Positions 15,270-27,532 are shown, counted from the first letter of the stretch. The stretch is 64,000 nt of DNA from Corydoras sp. C115 (GCA_019802505.1 JAFMOC010000038.1:669001-733000); one strand, 5' to 3'. Translations and numbers: made by a program. Notes: a model not told the origin generated them from the letters alone.

Positions 15270-15370
15270 CCTTTCAGCCAATGTGCACTGGCATAGGCTC
15301 CAGCACCACCCATGACTAGAATAACCATAAACAGCTCAGAATATGAATAAACAGATAAGTGAATAAATCA
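15270..15370 (+). repeat. SINE-like 3' tail, degenerate
   Basis: The words 'ggcataggctccagcaccac' followed by a decayed 'gaataaacagataagtgaat' resemble the common fish SINE tail 'ataggctccagcacccccgt...aatgaatgaa'. No tRNA head remains upstream. Confidence 0.45.
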
Positions 15371-15644
15371 ATGAAAGCCTAAAAAAAAAAGTTAACATGC
15401 GTTTCTAACAGATTTATTTATCTTGTATTATTATTCATTCACTCATCTCATTTATTGATTTTTTAATCTACTTATCCGGTTTAGGGTCACAGGTTGGTGA
15501 AGCCTACTTTGGTAATTATACAGCAAATAGAATGGAAACCGCTCTTTGCAGAGAATTATCAATTCTTGCATAACCTACTAAAACATATAGCAATAATGAA
15601 CCATGCCACAATATTTTAAATATTCTGTCCATTTAAGAGTTGTA

Positions 15645-15834
15645 GCAAACTTTTACATATGACACTTTTTTCCAAAGCAACTTACAAGTATCTCAACTTT
15701 GTTGGGGTCAGAACACCACACAGCACTCCTGGAGGGTTAAGGGCCTTGCTCACCCATACTGGTAACTTCAGTGGATCTGGGATTTGAACCCAAACCCTTC
15801 AAAATAACACCCTAACCACTAAGCTACAACAACC
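15645..15834 (-). mobile_element. tRNA-derived SINE (family B), minus orientation
   Basis: On the minus strand it has a tRNA-like head ('gtagcttagtggttagggtg' and 'gggttcaaatcccagatcc'). The middle contains 'taccagtatgggtgagcaag', and the tail is the widespread fish 'AAGTTGCTTTGGA' type. Other copies lie at 20.0, 27.5, 30.5 and 38.8 kb. Confidence 0.75.
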
Positions 15835-18233
15835 TCGTTTATATCCTTCAAACCTGAAATAAAAACTCAACATGTTTATTTGTTAAACTGTGTATTAAGC
15901 TCACTTTCCATCACAGCTATCTTTTCCATGTTCACAAATATAAATTTTAGACCAAATAATTAGTCAGTCATGCGATGGACGTTATAAAACTTAAAAAGCC
16001 CAAATCAATATTTTTTTGAAGAATCAAGTTAATCTCTTGTTTGCTAGTGCTTTGGGTAGCAGCTTCACAGCAGGCAGCACACTAAACACATATACAGTGG
16101 ACATAATGAAATAACTAAGTTTGTTGATACTGCTTTTAAATTAACATGAAAATAATTTTAAAAAGCTGTCTACAACCTTCAGCTAGTCCTGTTTTGCACA
16201 TTATTATTTTGGCTAGGTATTGACTAGGTGCTTGCATGATTGCACATTTTAAAGTCAAATGATCTAGACAGAGGCTGAATGTTTAAATTCAGATCTGTAT
16301 AGATTGATTCCTAAATGTATTATCTATGTGTTAATTAGACTTAAGAATATTACTTATGTGAATGTGTTAGATTTATTTTAACACTCAGATGCAAGATTTA
16401 TCAAGTATCACTGCTGAAACTATTTTTATATAATTTTCTTGGTTTGTCTTCTCACTAGTGCAATTATTTGTATTTTCTTTCTTCATCTCCACTTCATGGA
16501 AATTCTTGTGTAACAAACAGAGCATTAAAACAGATTAATTGGAAAAAGTTCAGTTGAAAAGTTAAATGTGCTAAATTCAAATACTTCTCAGTTTTATGGT
16601 GACCTGTTACTGTAAGCAGTGTTATAAATTTCCTTAAGCAAACTGGGAGGAAAACTGACCTCACAAAAGCTGTTTGACTAAAAATGTTCAGGCAAATTTA
16701 AACTCATGAACAACAAAATATAAGCATGAATAAAATAAACTTGAATAAGAAACAAAGGCAGATGAAAGCTGACTACTATAAGTACAATTACATCAGAGAA
16801 TAAAAACAATCTAAATAAAATTAACTTCATTTTCAAATGTATTTCTATTTTTTTTAATACCATGACACCCAACCTACATTTTATTAAGAAATACTACAAT
16901 CTGTGTTTGCATTTTTGTGTTTTAGAGATGCAATACAATTTTGAAAGCAGTCTTAACTTTAAAAAAAACTAACCTAAGTGCATATACGCCCTTATTTACC
17001 ACGGTCATTAAACACACTTATAGCAATGCATTTAGGTTAGAACACATATCATAACACAGAGAAACGACTTGCATGCCAGAATGTAGTACACAGATAGCTT
17101 CAAAACATTGCACAACACTTTGGCAGCTCATAACATACTCAAAATGGATACTGTCTCCACCCAGGCAAGCTATGCCAAAGCCATGGTTAAGAATGTTTCT
17201 TAGTGTGTCCTTACAGCCTGATAGGATCCCCAAACTGGAAAGCATTGCCTAATAAGCTTGGCAGTAAACAAAATTGTGTTGCACTTATTTGCTGCATGAA
17301 TGGTGCAGTCGCTACCCTCAAGCCTTCACACACTCCTTTGCGCAGGTACACCGAGAGACAGAGATAGGGCAAAGGGATCATTACAACAAGCCCAGGCATA
17401 TTTTTCACCTGGAACCCATTCAAGAGCTTGTTCTTGCAGACTCAAACCTTTGGGCTTTTGAGAATCAGACGTTGCTGTTGAAATTCGGTAACACACCTCT
17501 GTTTGACATTGACACACACATGTCCTCCCAGAGTTCCCTTTCTCCACTCAGCACTGCACCCTACCCCCACCACACGCCGACAGACACACTGAGTCTGCAC
17601 ACAATCATGCTCACACATGTTAAGACAGACTGTCTGCCTATCTGCCTCAATACAACTAAACGGCAACAATAAAAACACAGAATATTATGCAAATGCATTT
17701 TTACATCATCTACTACAGCCAGTGTGGTTTCATCTGTGCCATTTCAAGAGCCGCTTGTCCCTTTACATAACCACCATGTTAGAAAAGAAAAGACATCTAA
17801 CATATGTACAACACCTTATTTGCCAAATCCACACCTTTCTATTAAACAAGCGGATGTGCATTTTTTTTCCCTTTGTTCAGCACTACAACTGAAAATGTAT
17901 CCCAAAATCCCATTTACCTCCCACTACTGACACAAAAGACGCCTTTTGGGACACGTGTTATTTCCAGTCTGGGTGCAAAGGCCACTAGTTTGGATGCTGG
18001 ACTGTGGTTTGGACTGTGGCTTGGTGTGGTCAGACTACCACAGTGTGTAGCGTTGTGTTCAGCAACGTAAAACAAAAAAAAAATAGCTGTACAAAACGCT
18101 GCAGCGCATATTAAAGAAATATGAAGGTTTATTATTGGAGTTTCCATGTTATAAATCCAACTGCCTGTGAGTCAGTTGTCAACACTAGCCACACAGGGGT
18201 ACTGTGGAAAACGGTGGCTTCTGCACACATATA
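15835..18233. other. Unique AT-rich DNA
   Basis: A 132-codon plus-strand frame at 17274-17672 has no recognisable domain and is overlapped by equally long minus-strand frames. I treat it as chance. No RNA gene or intact repeat is seen. Confidence 0.5.
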
Positions 18234-18237
18234 TTCA

Positions 18238-18287
<50 letters not shown>

Positions 18288-18351
18288 ACTTTCCTACAGA
18301 TCACTACATCTATCTATCAGGATGAACAACTGAACATCACAGATATGTTCA

Positions 18352-18417
<66 letters not shown>

Positions 18418-18475
18418 TTTCCTACAGATCACTACATCTATCTATCATGATCAACTGAACATCACAGATTTACAC
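18234..18475. repeat. Tandem duplication of a (TA)n plus flank unit
   Basis: Two neighbouring units each contain 'attcat', a long TA tract (about 18241-18283 and 18356-18412), then 'tcactttcctacagatcact' and 'acatctatctatca', and end in 'aactgaacatcacagat'. The second differs by a few bases (for example 'aggatgaacaactg' versus 'atgatcaactg'). This is a roughly 115-130 bp segmental tandem duplication, not just a microsatellite. Confidence 0.9.
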
Positions 18476-18833
18476 CCAACCTGCATGAGGATGAGTACAT
18501 GCGTGCCCCGCATGTGTGTGATTGTGTTTTTTAAAAAGCATGTCGGAATATCTATCCAGGGTCTAAAGTGTCTTGCTCCCACAATAAATGTCGGATTGAC
18601 TGAAGTAACGCAGGTGAGCCACTGATTAGTGCTGATGTTGTGAATAAACAATTATTTGCGTCTCTCTGTTCATTAAAGGGAAATGAAGCGCAACACAGTA
18701 TGTGTCGCCTAAACAGCAGTGAGCATCCCAAGGGCACCGCCAGTCTAGACTGTTTATTGTTCTTTTGCATTAACGCTTTAAGCTGCCCGGGAGTTCAAAA
18801 GCATGCACGATGGAATAATCAGCACGCACTTAC

Positions 18834-19100
18834 CACGCAAGCTAAAGCAATACGAGAACGGGCGAAATAAAACAAATCACAACTCTGGAGCTCTCCCTCG
18901 TGCGGATAGTGCTCTTTTTTCCAGCCGCTATTATGTTCTCCGTCGCTCGGTGCTCCTCGTCTTTGTTGCGCGGCTCGCCGTGTGATTTCGCTCCGTTGTT
19001 TTCGTCTCTACACCAAGAGGCAAGAACAAACCTACCGAAAATATGGAGCCGTCAATCAAACACAGAGGGCGAACGGACTCCGTGGAGAGGGGTGGCGTTC
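18834..19100 (-). ncRNA. Candidate non-coding 5' exon of an unknown minus-strand gene
   Basis: Relative to its surroundings the segment is rich in CpG and lacks an ATG on the minus strand. It ends in a strong splice donor (TTGCGTG|GTAAGTG on the minus strand). A TATAAATA box sits about 30 bases above its probable 5' end. Together these look like a promoter and untranslated first exon of a gene whose coding exons lie to the left, perhaps outside the window. I found no matching coding exon in 1-18.8 kb. It could also be an orphan CpG island. Confidence 0.4.
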
Positions 19101-19127
19101 GATCAGAGGGATAAACACCACCTGGGT

Positions 19128-19135
19128 TATTTATA
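19128..19135 (-). promoter_or_regulatory. TATA box (TATAAATA) on the minus strand
   Basis: TATAAATA on the minus strand lies about 25-35 bases upstream of the CpG-containing segment and its donor site. Spacing and strand fit a TATA-driven start near 19100. Confidence 0.4.
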
Positions 19136-19586
19136 TGATTTCTCCTACACGCCCACTTCATTTAATGTGTGGTAATAGATTATGCTTCTGGAATTTATGT
19201 CAACGACTACCCGCACAGGAAAAGAGAGAAAAGGGCATGTAGAAGATTATTGCCCCCCATAAAGTTCACTAATGGTACGATCCGCCAGTTGAAGTAGCTA
19301 GTGGAAACAAAACGCGCTTGCATTCCAAGGTTCTGGTTACAGCTGTGAGGAGGAGAGCGATTATTACTGAATGATATCCAAACACTTAACAAACGTAGAG
19401 CGTCGTCTGGCCTGGAGAAGTTTCATTTTAATGGAAGTTAGGAGGACCCGAGGAAATGGCATGTAAATCTAAAATTGCTACAAATATGTCAGGTTCATAA
19501 TGGTTCATGACCCAGTATCCACCCTGTACAGTGGCATCTCTGTATTTTACACACCAGTTATAATTAATAGATTAATTAACGAATTA

Positions 19587-19928
19587 GGCGGCACAGTGCC
19601 TTAGTGGTTAGCACGTTCGCCTCTCAGCGCTAGGGATTCCCGGTTCGAATCCCCATCTGGGTGGAGTTTCCATGTTCTCCCCGTGTCTGCGTGGGTTTCC
19701 TCCGGGTTCTCCGGTTTCCTCCCACAGTCCAAAAACATGGATCAAGTCAACTGAATTCTCCAAATTGCCCCATATAGAGTGTGTATGTGTGAGTGAGTGT
19801 GTGCCCAGCGATTGATTGGCACCCTATCCTGGGTCTATCTGCCCAGCGCCCGAGATGTTCTCCCCTGGATGGGCATGGGGAACCCCACCGCGACCCTAAT
19901 AGAGGATAAAGCAGGAGATAATGAATGA
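19587..19928 (+). mobile_element. tRNA-derived SINE (family A), full length, with target duplication
   Basis: The tRNA-like head has 'cttagtggttagcacgttcg' (box A type) and 'ggttcgaatcc' (box B). It is followed by the family body ('gtttccatgttctccccgtg', 'cctcccacagtccaaaaaca') and the tail ending 'ggataaagcaggagataatg'. The flanks are 'attaacgaatta' (19575-19586) and 'attaacaaatta' (19929-19940), a 12-bp target duplication with one mismatch. Confidence 0.93.
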
Positions 19929-19962
19929 ATTAACAAATTATTTTTAATCCCAGAGTTGTCTC

Positions 19963-19990
19963 TTTAAAAAATAAATAAATAAATAAATAA
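19963..19990. repeat. (AAAT)n short tandem repeat
   Basis: About five tandem AAAT units follow the A-rich end of the neighbouring SINE region. Confidence 0.8.
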
Positions 19991-20024
19991 CCACCACAAT
20001 AGGGCAGATCGTATTATGACATTC

Positions 20025-20160
20025 CATTCCATTTGGACATTTAGCAGACACTCTTATCCAAAATGACTTACAAGGATCCCAACTTGATGGTCAGAGCACA
20101 GGATCTGGCCACAGTACCCCTTGAGTAATTAGGGTTAAGGGTCTTGCTCAAGGAAAAAAG
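20025..20160 (-). mobile_element. SINE family B fragment, minus orientation
   Basis: The tail part 'ggacatttagcagacactct' with 'cttacaaggatcccaacttg' and 'agggttaagggtcttgctca' match the family B copy at 30.45 kb. The tRNA head is missing. Confidence 0.75.
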
Positions 20161-20484
20161 AAAAAAAAAGGTAAAGTTCATTAACTGTCCACCAGATTAA
20201 AGGGAACAGAATGACAATCACAGAGGACAGAATACACAAGCCAAAACAAATAAGTTTCAAAGTTCAGTTAGACAAACTTACCTGGAACTAATATGACACT
20301 TGTACAAATACACAAAGCCTAAATATAGTAAAGAAAAGTTCAATGCCTGTGTAAAAGCACAGCAAATATAAACATAAAAAAAAATACAAATACAAAGATC
20401 TATCTTTATTATTCTGTAAATTGTTAACCTACAGTTCCAAATATACCTGTTTTTCTCATTCTTAAATATATGTGAACTTCTCAT

Positions 20485-20812
20485 CTCATTATCTTGACCG
20501 GCTAATCGTGTTCTTGGGACGCGGGGGAGTTTCCCATTCCCAATCAGGGGAGAACGTTTCGGGCAATGGGTCAATAAACCCCGGACAGGGCGCCAATCCA
20601 TTGCCTGCACTCAATCACACAAAAACACACACACTATATAGGGGCAACTTAGACAAGTACAAATTAAAGAAGCAAATTCACCTTGAATCCATGTTTTTGG
20701 ACTGTGAAAGGGAACCAGAGAACCTGAAGAAAACACATGTGGATAGAACATGGGAGAACATGTATACCTCGATCAGCACTGAGGTGGATGTGCCAACCCC
20801 TACCCCACCTTA
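20485..20812 (-). mobile_element. Degenerate SINE family A, minus orientation
   Basis: In reverse order it carries the tail ('ggggag...cccattccc'), 'ggacagggcgccaatccatt', 'tatataggggcaactt', 'tccatgtttttggactgtga' and a decayed head. The 122-codon plus-strand frame over it is the anti-sense of this repeat and not a gene. Confidence 0.8.
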
Positions 20813-21938
20813 TTCATCAGTTTTTTGGTCAACTGTTTAATTTTATAACACGTCAGTTTCTTCAGTGTAAAACTATAGTTCTGTTTATAGTTTAAATTTT
20901 CTGCACTGCTCTTTTGAGGTCTAGCCACATTTTTTGTTTAGGCCAGAGGATTGAAAGAGTTATGATAAAACCCTCTCTTAAAGTTGTTGTTAGGTTTAAG
21001 GTTGTGTGAAGGTTATATTTGTGCATGCACAGTCGTAAGTCATGTTTCAGTTTGTTTTTGTGTAAAACAGGCATTGAATTCTCAATGCCAAACACATAAG
21101 AGGCCATTTAGACTCTTAGCAAAAGCTGTATAAGTCAAAATCTATCATAGTATCATCTATCATCGTGTAGGTTCAGAATTACTGCCTTAAGATTACAAAA
21201 TGTTATATGCTGCCATATTTTGTAGAGCAGTCCATGTTTATTTTATCAGAACAAAGCCAGGCCCTCGTTTGCAAATGTTACAACAGGGTGGTATTATTGA
21301 CTTGACTGACCTGTTTCTGTAGTCTACAGTAGATCCATCTTCTATTGAACTTATGGTGCATCATGAGAAGGGAAATCGGTAACTATCAAACTGCTAAAGT
21401 TTGTGTTAGGCAAAAATGGTTAAATATTTAGTGTGCGAATTAGAATTCTCTCTTAATTAATCTTAATTTATTAAATATACAGTGACATAAAATGTGGAGT
21501 TGTGAAAACAGTTGACTGTGTCTTGTTAATTTTCACATTTTCTTTGTTTACATAATTAAAAATCTAGCAGGTATGAATTAAAGGGTAATGTATATATTAA
21601 TTAAACAGCAGTGCTAATCAAACAAAACATATTGGATTTTGAGTAAAGTGAAGCATAACGAGTAGATTATATAGAAATAGTCTATTAGATCATCTTGTGT
21701 GTGAGTGTGGGTACGTTTGCGTGTCACTGGACAGCTGCAGTGCTCTGGGTGGGGAGCATGACTGTTTTCCACCAATGACCCATGATTGGATGCTGGGAAT
21801 GACATCACTTTAGTAGCTGACCTAGTTTAGTTCAGCAGCTACCATGACATCAGCAGTGACTTTACAATGCCTCAAGCTCATCACTTACTCAGACTCTTTT
21901 AATGTCTCTTCCCTTGCATACACTGGGAGTGGGAGTGA
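20813..21938. other. Unique AT-rich DNA
   Basis: No coding exon, RNA gene or repeat recognised. Confidence 0.5.
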
Positions 21939-21948
21939 GTGAGTGAGT

Positions 21949-22027
<79 letters not shown>
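21939..22027. repeat. (GAGT)n(GA)n microsatellite
   Basis: Several GAGT units lead into about 35 GA dinucleotides with almost no interruption. Confidence 0.95.
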
Positions 22028-22029
<2 letters not shown>

Positions 22030-22360
22030 TGTAAAAGAGTGAGAGAATGAAAGAGTGAGATAGGTATATATAGAGAGAGTTTATTTAAATAACGTTAAAA
22101 TCTATTTTATAATATTATTTTTACTCACTTTTGTTGTGATTTATTGTGATGATTTTATTGTATTAATAATATTATTATTGTTCTTAGTGATGTAATGCAT
22201 TGCCAATATTGTTTTTCATACAGTCATGCCAATAAAGCTACTTTGAATCTGGAATCTGGGGGGGGTAATTTTAATTTTAAAACTACCCATCTGAATTCAC
22301 AGTCTAGAATGACAATGTTTAAAGGATTTGACAAAATCAAAACTCTTTTGTAGAACAAAA

Positions 22361-22461
22361 AAAAAAAAAAAATCCATCCATCCATTCATTATCTTCCACT
22401 TGTCCGCGACCCGAACCCCGGACAAGCGGAAGATAATGGATGGATGGATGGATTTTTTTTT
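22361..22461. repeat. Near-perfect inverted repeat (hairpin of about 45-bp arms)
   Basis: The left arm reads A-run, then 'ccatccatccattcattatc', then 'ttccacttgtccg'. The right arm reads 'cggacaagcggaagataatg', then 'gatggatggatgg', then a T-run. Only about 12 bases ('cgacccgaaccc') separate them. Each arm looks like the 3' tail of a fish SINE ('gcggaagataatggatgg'), so the structure is two tails in opposite direction. One or two mismatches break the pairing. Confidence 0.9.
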
Positions 22462-23226
22462 GTTTTGGACTTAAATATCAACATAAATGCTACAATCTTG
22501 TGGAAAGACTTAAAATGATCTTGCTAGAATATGTAACTTGAGTACAACTATTCACGCTGTAGGTTATAATTTAGGATGTATTTATTGCAAAGCTCTTTTA
22601 TAATTATGTATCTATACTTTTAAAAAATAGTGTAATTAGCTTGTGTACAAACCAACTAAAGAATTAAAATAAATTGTTGTAAATGTCAGATTTACATTGA
22701 CAATTACAAATATTGGTTAATAAAGTCAGGTACAACAGACATTATATTCTTTAAAGGCTGTCAAATGAAGTGTGAGAGATGAGTGGGATGTCTATGGGAA
22801 CGAGAGAAAAACAGCGTAGAGGTCTGGAATGAAAGATCCGGTTCCACCTCAGGAGAGTTGTAATCCTTTTTTTTTTTGCTTCCTTCCTTCATTTTTCTTT
22901 TACCCTCTGGCAGGGTCATATCATTCTCTCCACATTCTCTGTACCCCAGCCTAAACTCAATAGTGCAATCAGAACGGCAGGCCAAGGAGCAAACCCTGTC
23001 ACTCTTCTCATTTTATTCTCTCTAATCTACATTCTGCTTAAACCCTTCACAAAGCAAGTAATACAGAAAGGAGTGGGATAGGCACTTTCTCTTTCTTTGA
23101 AGCCCACCCTACATCCCATGGGAAACTATTGTCTATTAAAAAAAAACAATCTTTCAAAAGGAGCCTTCTTCTGAACAAACATATAAAAAGGATCAGGGTC
23201 TGGTATTTCAACTTATACAATAACAA

Positions 23227-23228
<2 letters not shown>
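22462..23228. other. Unique DNA
   Basis: A 74-codon minus frame at 22761-22985 has no recognisable feature. Nothing else is seen. Confidence 0.45.

Positions 23229-23280
<52 letters not shown>
23229..23280. repeat. (AC)n microsatellite
   Basis: About 26 uninterrupted AC units. The poly Cys-Val minus-strand frame over it is an artefact. Confidence 0.97.
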
Positions 23281-23283
<3 letters not shown>

Positions 23284-24228
23284 AGAGAAGCCAGAGTCTC
23301 AGTAGGAGCCAGGCCCAATAAATCACCTCTAGGGTGTTTTGGTGCTTGCTTGCTTTCTCATTTTATTTTCACCCTGCTTGGCTTAGTTCCCTTTCTTTTA
23401 TTGCTCTCCATTTTCTAGAGGCTTCTTGCACAAGTATATGCATGTTACGAAAATGCATGGATGAATGTACTGCTGCATTATTGCTGCAAATCAGCACACT
23501 GTGATATTAATGATGGCATATGTTATTATATTTTAACTCTTATCACATGTGAAAGGCTCTCCTTTGGTGCCACCATTAATTTTCGGCTTTAGTACCCTCA
23601 CTGTGTGATTGTGGTAATTTTTCTATTTAACATCAACGATACCTCTTTCTGCAAACTTCTCTTTCTATTTTTCATATTCTACCATGTCCTATTAAATTTA
23701 ATTATTTTATTCTGTCCTTAATTCCCTGAACTGCCATTCTGTCACTCATGCCTGAAATCAGCCTGTGGCCTCTGTTCTGCTCCCTCTCTCTCACACACAC
23801 ACACACACACATTAATGAATGCTTACTGCAAACACAGGGTGGTTGTGCCATCTGTAGCTTTCCCTCCACTTTGGTTATAAAATTCATAGTCATCTTTTAG
23901 AATTCATATAGGTGTTTATTTACTGTTTTACACCTCTTTTATTGCCCCCTCCATATTTTTTATAGGTAAACATTTACTTGGTGAATCATCGTTGTCCTTG
24001 CCAATGGCAACTTTTGATTTTAGGCCTGCACTTAACATTGATCAATTTAACGAAATGCTTAAAAGCCTTTCCATGTAAAAGATTTTCCATGTTTTTAAGG
24101 GTCAGATATATTTGGTTGAAGTATACCGCTGGTCACACTCAGCATTGGTTAACATGCAGCTAGACTTCTCTTCTAGTTGACCAAAGGAATTCAATGGACT
24201 TCAGTTTTTCAGAATTTAATAATGTAGT
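23281..24228. other. Unique DNA with a short CA repeat
   Basis: There is a small (TC)n(AC)n tract at about 23786-23811. No coding or RNA feature is recognised. Confidence 0.5.
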
Positions 24229-24583
24229 GGGCGGCACGGTGGCTTAGTGGTTTAGCACGTTCACCTCTCAGCACTAGGGATTCCCGGTTCGAATCCCCAT
24301 CTGGGTGGAGTTTCCATGTTCTCCCCGTGTCCGCGTGGGTTTCCTCCGGGTTCTTCGGTTTCCTCCCACAGTCCAAAAACATGGAACAAGTCAATTGAGT
24401 TCTCCAAATTGCCCCTATAGAGTGTGTTTGTGTGAGTGAGTGAGTGTGTGCCCAGTGTTAGATTGGCGCCCTGTCCTGGGTGTATCTGGCCAGCGCCCGA
24501 GACGTTCTCCCCTGGATGGGCATGGGGAACCCACCCCCGCGACCCTAATATAGGATAAAGCAGAAGATAATGAATGAATGAAT
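24229..24583 (+). mobile_element. tRNA-derived SINE (family A), full length
   Basis: It starts with 'gggcggcacggtggcttagt' and has 'ggttcgaatcc' as box B. It runs through the whole family body to 'gataatgaatgaatgaat'. It is close to the 50.4 kb copy, with scattered differences such as 'ctggccagcgccc'. I could not find a clear target duplication. Confidence 0.92.
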
Positions 24584-24875
24584 AAATAGGATTTTCATTA
24601 TTCTTTTCATTATTCTTCTGAATCACTACATTTAGTGGTTTTTGAGTTCAGCGAGAGGCTGATGTGAAAACCTGTAAGGCATTTCTACTAGTGGAACATC
24701 CATCACTGCCTGAGTACCACTTAATATCCATATATGTATACCTACTGTGTCTAGTCAAGTTTCCTTATATTAGTTGTTGATTTCTCCAAATATTTTATTT
24801 CTTTACAGCCTCAGCCAAAAATGTCTTCTCACTTTCTTAAATTGATATTTTCAGGCGTACTTTTTAAGGACCTTT

Positions 24876-25113
24876 GTATTTTTGCCTACTGTACTTACAC
24901 ACAGAGGAATTTAGCTCCACATTTATCCCATCCGTTCAGTGAAACACACATTGAGTGGAATGAGAACACATTGCAGGAATGGTGGGCAGCTCTGGACATG
25001 GTGTCCAGGGAGCAATTGGCATTAAGTGCCTTGTAGTGCCATAGTACTCGGTGGGACCAGGAAATCAACTGGGGACCTTCAGGTCGCAAGACTACTTCTT
25101 TAACCACAAGATA
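24876..25113 (-). mobile_element. tRNA-derived SINE (family C), minus orientation
   Basis: On the minus strand the head reads 'cttgtggttaaagaagtagt', then 'cttgcgacctgaaggtcccc'. The far end has 'gatgggataaatgtggagct' and 'aaattcctctgtgtgtaagt'. The same order appears on the plus strand at 57.42-57.65 kb, and the head alone at 49.13 kb. Confidence 0.75.
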
Positions 25114-25385
25114 AATAAATATGTATCAATAAATATATACATAAAAATAAAGATAAATAAAAAGTGATTTACAGTAAATTCCCTGTGCTTTTGGTTTGGG
25201 TCTGTCTTGTGCAGTCATTCAACAAAATTTGCTTCAATCAACGGATATTAATAATTTAAAATAATGATCATTAGAATTCCTTTAGAACCTAAACGTAGTC
25301 CATTTTTAATAAGGTCACTGAAAGTAATAAGCTGTAATGTCACTCGGTACACAGATTTTCTAGGAACATGGCCTAGTGCATGTTT

Positions 25386-25480
25386 CAGAACAGTGGTGGC
25401 TCAGTGGGTAACGTACAGGACTATTGATCAGCAGATAAGGATACAAGTCCCAGTATTGCATAAAAGTTTCCTAATCCTAT
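25386..25480 (+). mobile_element. tRNA-like SINE head fragment
   Basis: The words 'gtggctcagtgggtaacgta' and 'ggatacaagtcccag' look like decayed A and B boxes of a tRNA-derived element. No body is recognisable downstream. Confidence 0.4.
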
Positions 25481-25514
25481 TTATTTTTAAATGCTTCATT
25501 ATATTTACTTGATA

Positions 25515-27530
25515 TTCTAATAAAAGGCATCTGATATGATGTGAAATATGAGTCAAGCTTTATAGATATGAAAAACATTATCGAAGACTGAACAAAAAAG
25601 TTAACAAATGTTTGTCATGTATAATGCACAACAAATCCATAATTAACCAAGTTAAGCCATTCAATAATCCAGCAGAAACTGATCAGTAGTAACTAACACG
25701 AATAACAGCAACCTACAGGAACATACAACACATTAACAGCTTGTAAATTCTTAAGCAGTTCAGTGCAACATATATGGTAATATTTACTGACAAATTCCTT
25801 TAATCATAGTTCCCCCCTTTAGCTTTTTTATTATTACTCTTTTTTATTATTATTTATTTACTTTACCCTATAATAACTAAAGCCAGGCAATATTTGAAGC
25901 CCAGTTCTTAAGGAAATGAAATATTGTCCTCAAGACAAAGCTGTGCACTAAAACCTCTTCAGTTTACATGTTTTTAACCTAACCTAGTGCCACACCTATT
26001 CTCCCAGAGAAATGGAAACAGTTCAAGAGCTTGGAAAAATATTGCTGCTTCAAAACAGACAGAGTAAAGAACTTAGAGTTGATATAGTATTACAGTCAAA
26101 AGTTTGAACACTTTATTAGAAACACCTTATTTTACCAAATATGCTTTGGTCTTGAATGACATTAAAAAGGTAAGTGACTTACAGTTATTTAAATCTTTGG
26201 AAAAATAAAGAAAACGATGCAAAAGGTTTGTACAAACCACGGTGAAAGAAGATCCAATATAATTTGGATTTTTAGATGTGCATCCCAAGTCCGATGTAAC
26301 CATAGGTAGCAGAATTTCTGAAGTCCCATACTTAATTAAAAGTATTAATATATTGTAAAATAATTACTTAAGGGTTAAAGTATGATTTTTACTCAATAGA
26401 AGTATAAAAGTACAAAAAAAGTACTCAGTAAAGTACAGATACCTAAAAAACTACTTAAGTACAGTAACAAAGTACATTCACTTCGTCGCTCATCACCTCT
26501 GGATGTAACATATTTTAATATGACTTATTTAATTAACCATTGGGACATGACATCTGTTTGTTTTCTGCAGAAGCTTTTCCACGGGAATAAGTAATCTTGC
26601 AGCTGGAAACAGTTCTGTACTAAAGGAGGTTATTGTTTGGTTCTGTATAAATTCCCTATAGACTTGTGCAAGACATGGCCATATAATATTATGCCTTCAA
26701 CCACAATCACAATGCGGCTTTACTCACATCTCATTTACTCCCTTTCTCCACCTTGTGTCTTGTCTCTTAAAACAAATCTAAATATAAGAATCTGCTGGTA
26801 TTCATTATTTTTAGACTTCTTCCTGTGATATAACATGGCTATCTCCCAGAAACAGTCCTGAAAATCAAGCAGCAGTTCTTTGACTGTCTCTGAAAGCTGA
26901 CAGACATTATCACCAGAAAGTTCTACTCTGGTTTTCCTCCAGCGCTATGATCCTGCAACCCAGGTTTTTAGCTAAATGCTGGGCCCAGTCTGTAACCCAC
27001 TTATACGATGATGAAATGTCTGCTGAAAAAAAAGACTTACGCAAGTCAGTCTGCGGAGTCACTCAAGGCATCTGTTGGATGCTGTAAATGTAAATACTTT
27101 TTCCATCTAATTAACAGCAGCAGGTTCTCGTCAGTGTTTATAACTGAAGTCGGTCCCTATCAAATTTCTAAATCATGCATATTTGTAGTCAGGCAAATTG
27201 TTTTCTGTCTAGTCAAGCTTACTAACGTCTGCAGTTCTGGCAAAATTGGAATTCCATAAAATAAAATAAAAAATAATAATATTTATATAGGACAATTGGA
27301 TTTATATAATCCTTGCCAGAAAGTGATTTATTTTCTTGGGGGGGGAGTCAGAAACAACATCCCTACTGTGTGAAACTAAAATTAATAACAAATATAGCAA
27401 ATTATTTCAGTTTTTTTGTTTTTAAAAATTTTAAAGTTTAAAGAAATTAAATAAGTTTCAAGAACACTAATGAACTCTATAACAATATACTTAATATAAC
27501 AGGGTGTTGGAGGTAGAGGAAATAGTATTT
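25515..27530. other. Unique AT-rich DNA
   Basis: At about 26095-26130 the words 'cagtcaaaagtttgaacact' resemble a terminal part of fish Tc1-like or miniature elements. Otherwise no gene or RNA is seen. Confidence 0.45.
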
Positions 27531-27532
27531 AG

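Noticed and set aside
17274..17672. 132-codon plus-strand frame
   Set aside because: No domain, no splice context, Thr/His/Leu-rich composition and overlapping minus frames of like length.
20472..20840. 122-codon plus-strand frame
   Set aside because: It is antisense to a degenerate SINE.
24261..24626. 121-codon minus-strand frame
   Set aside because: It is the reverse strand of a full-length SINE. The same peptide words recur at 50.6 and 52.5 kb.
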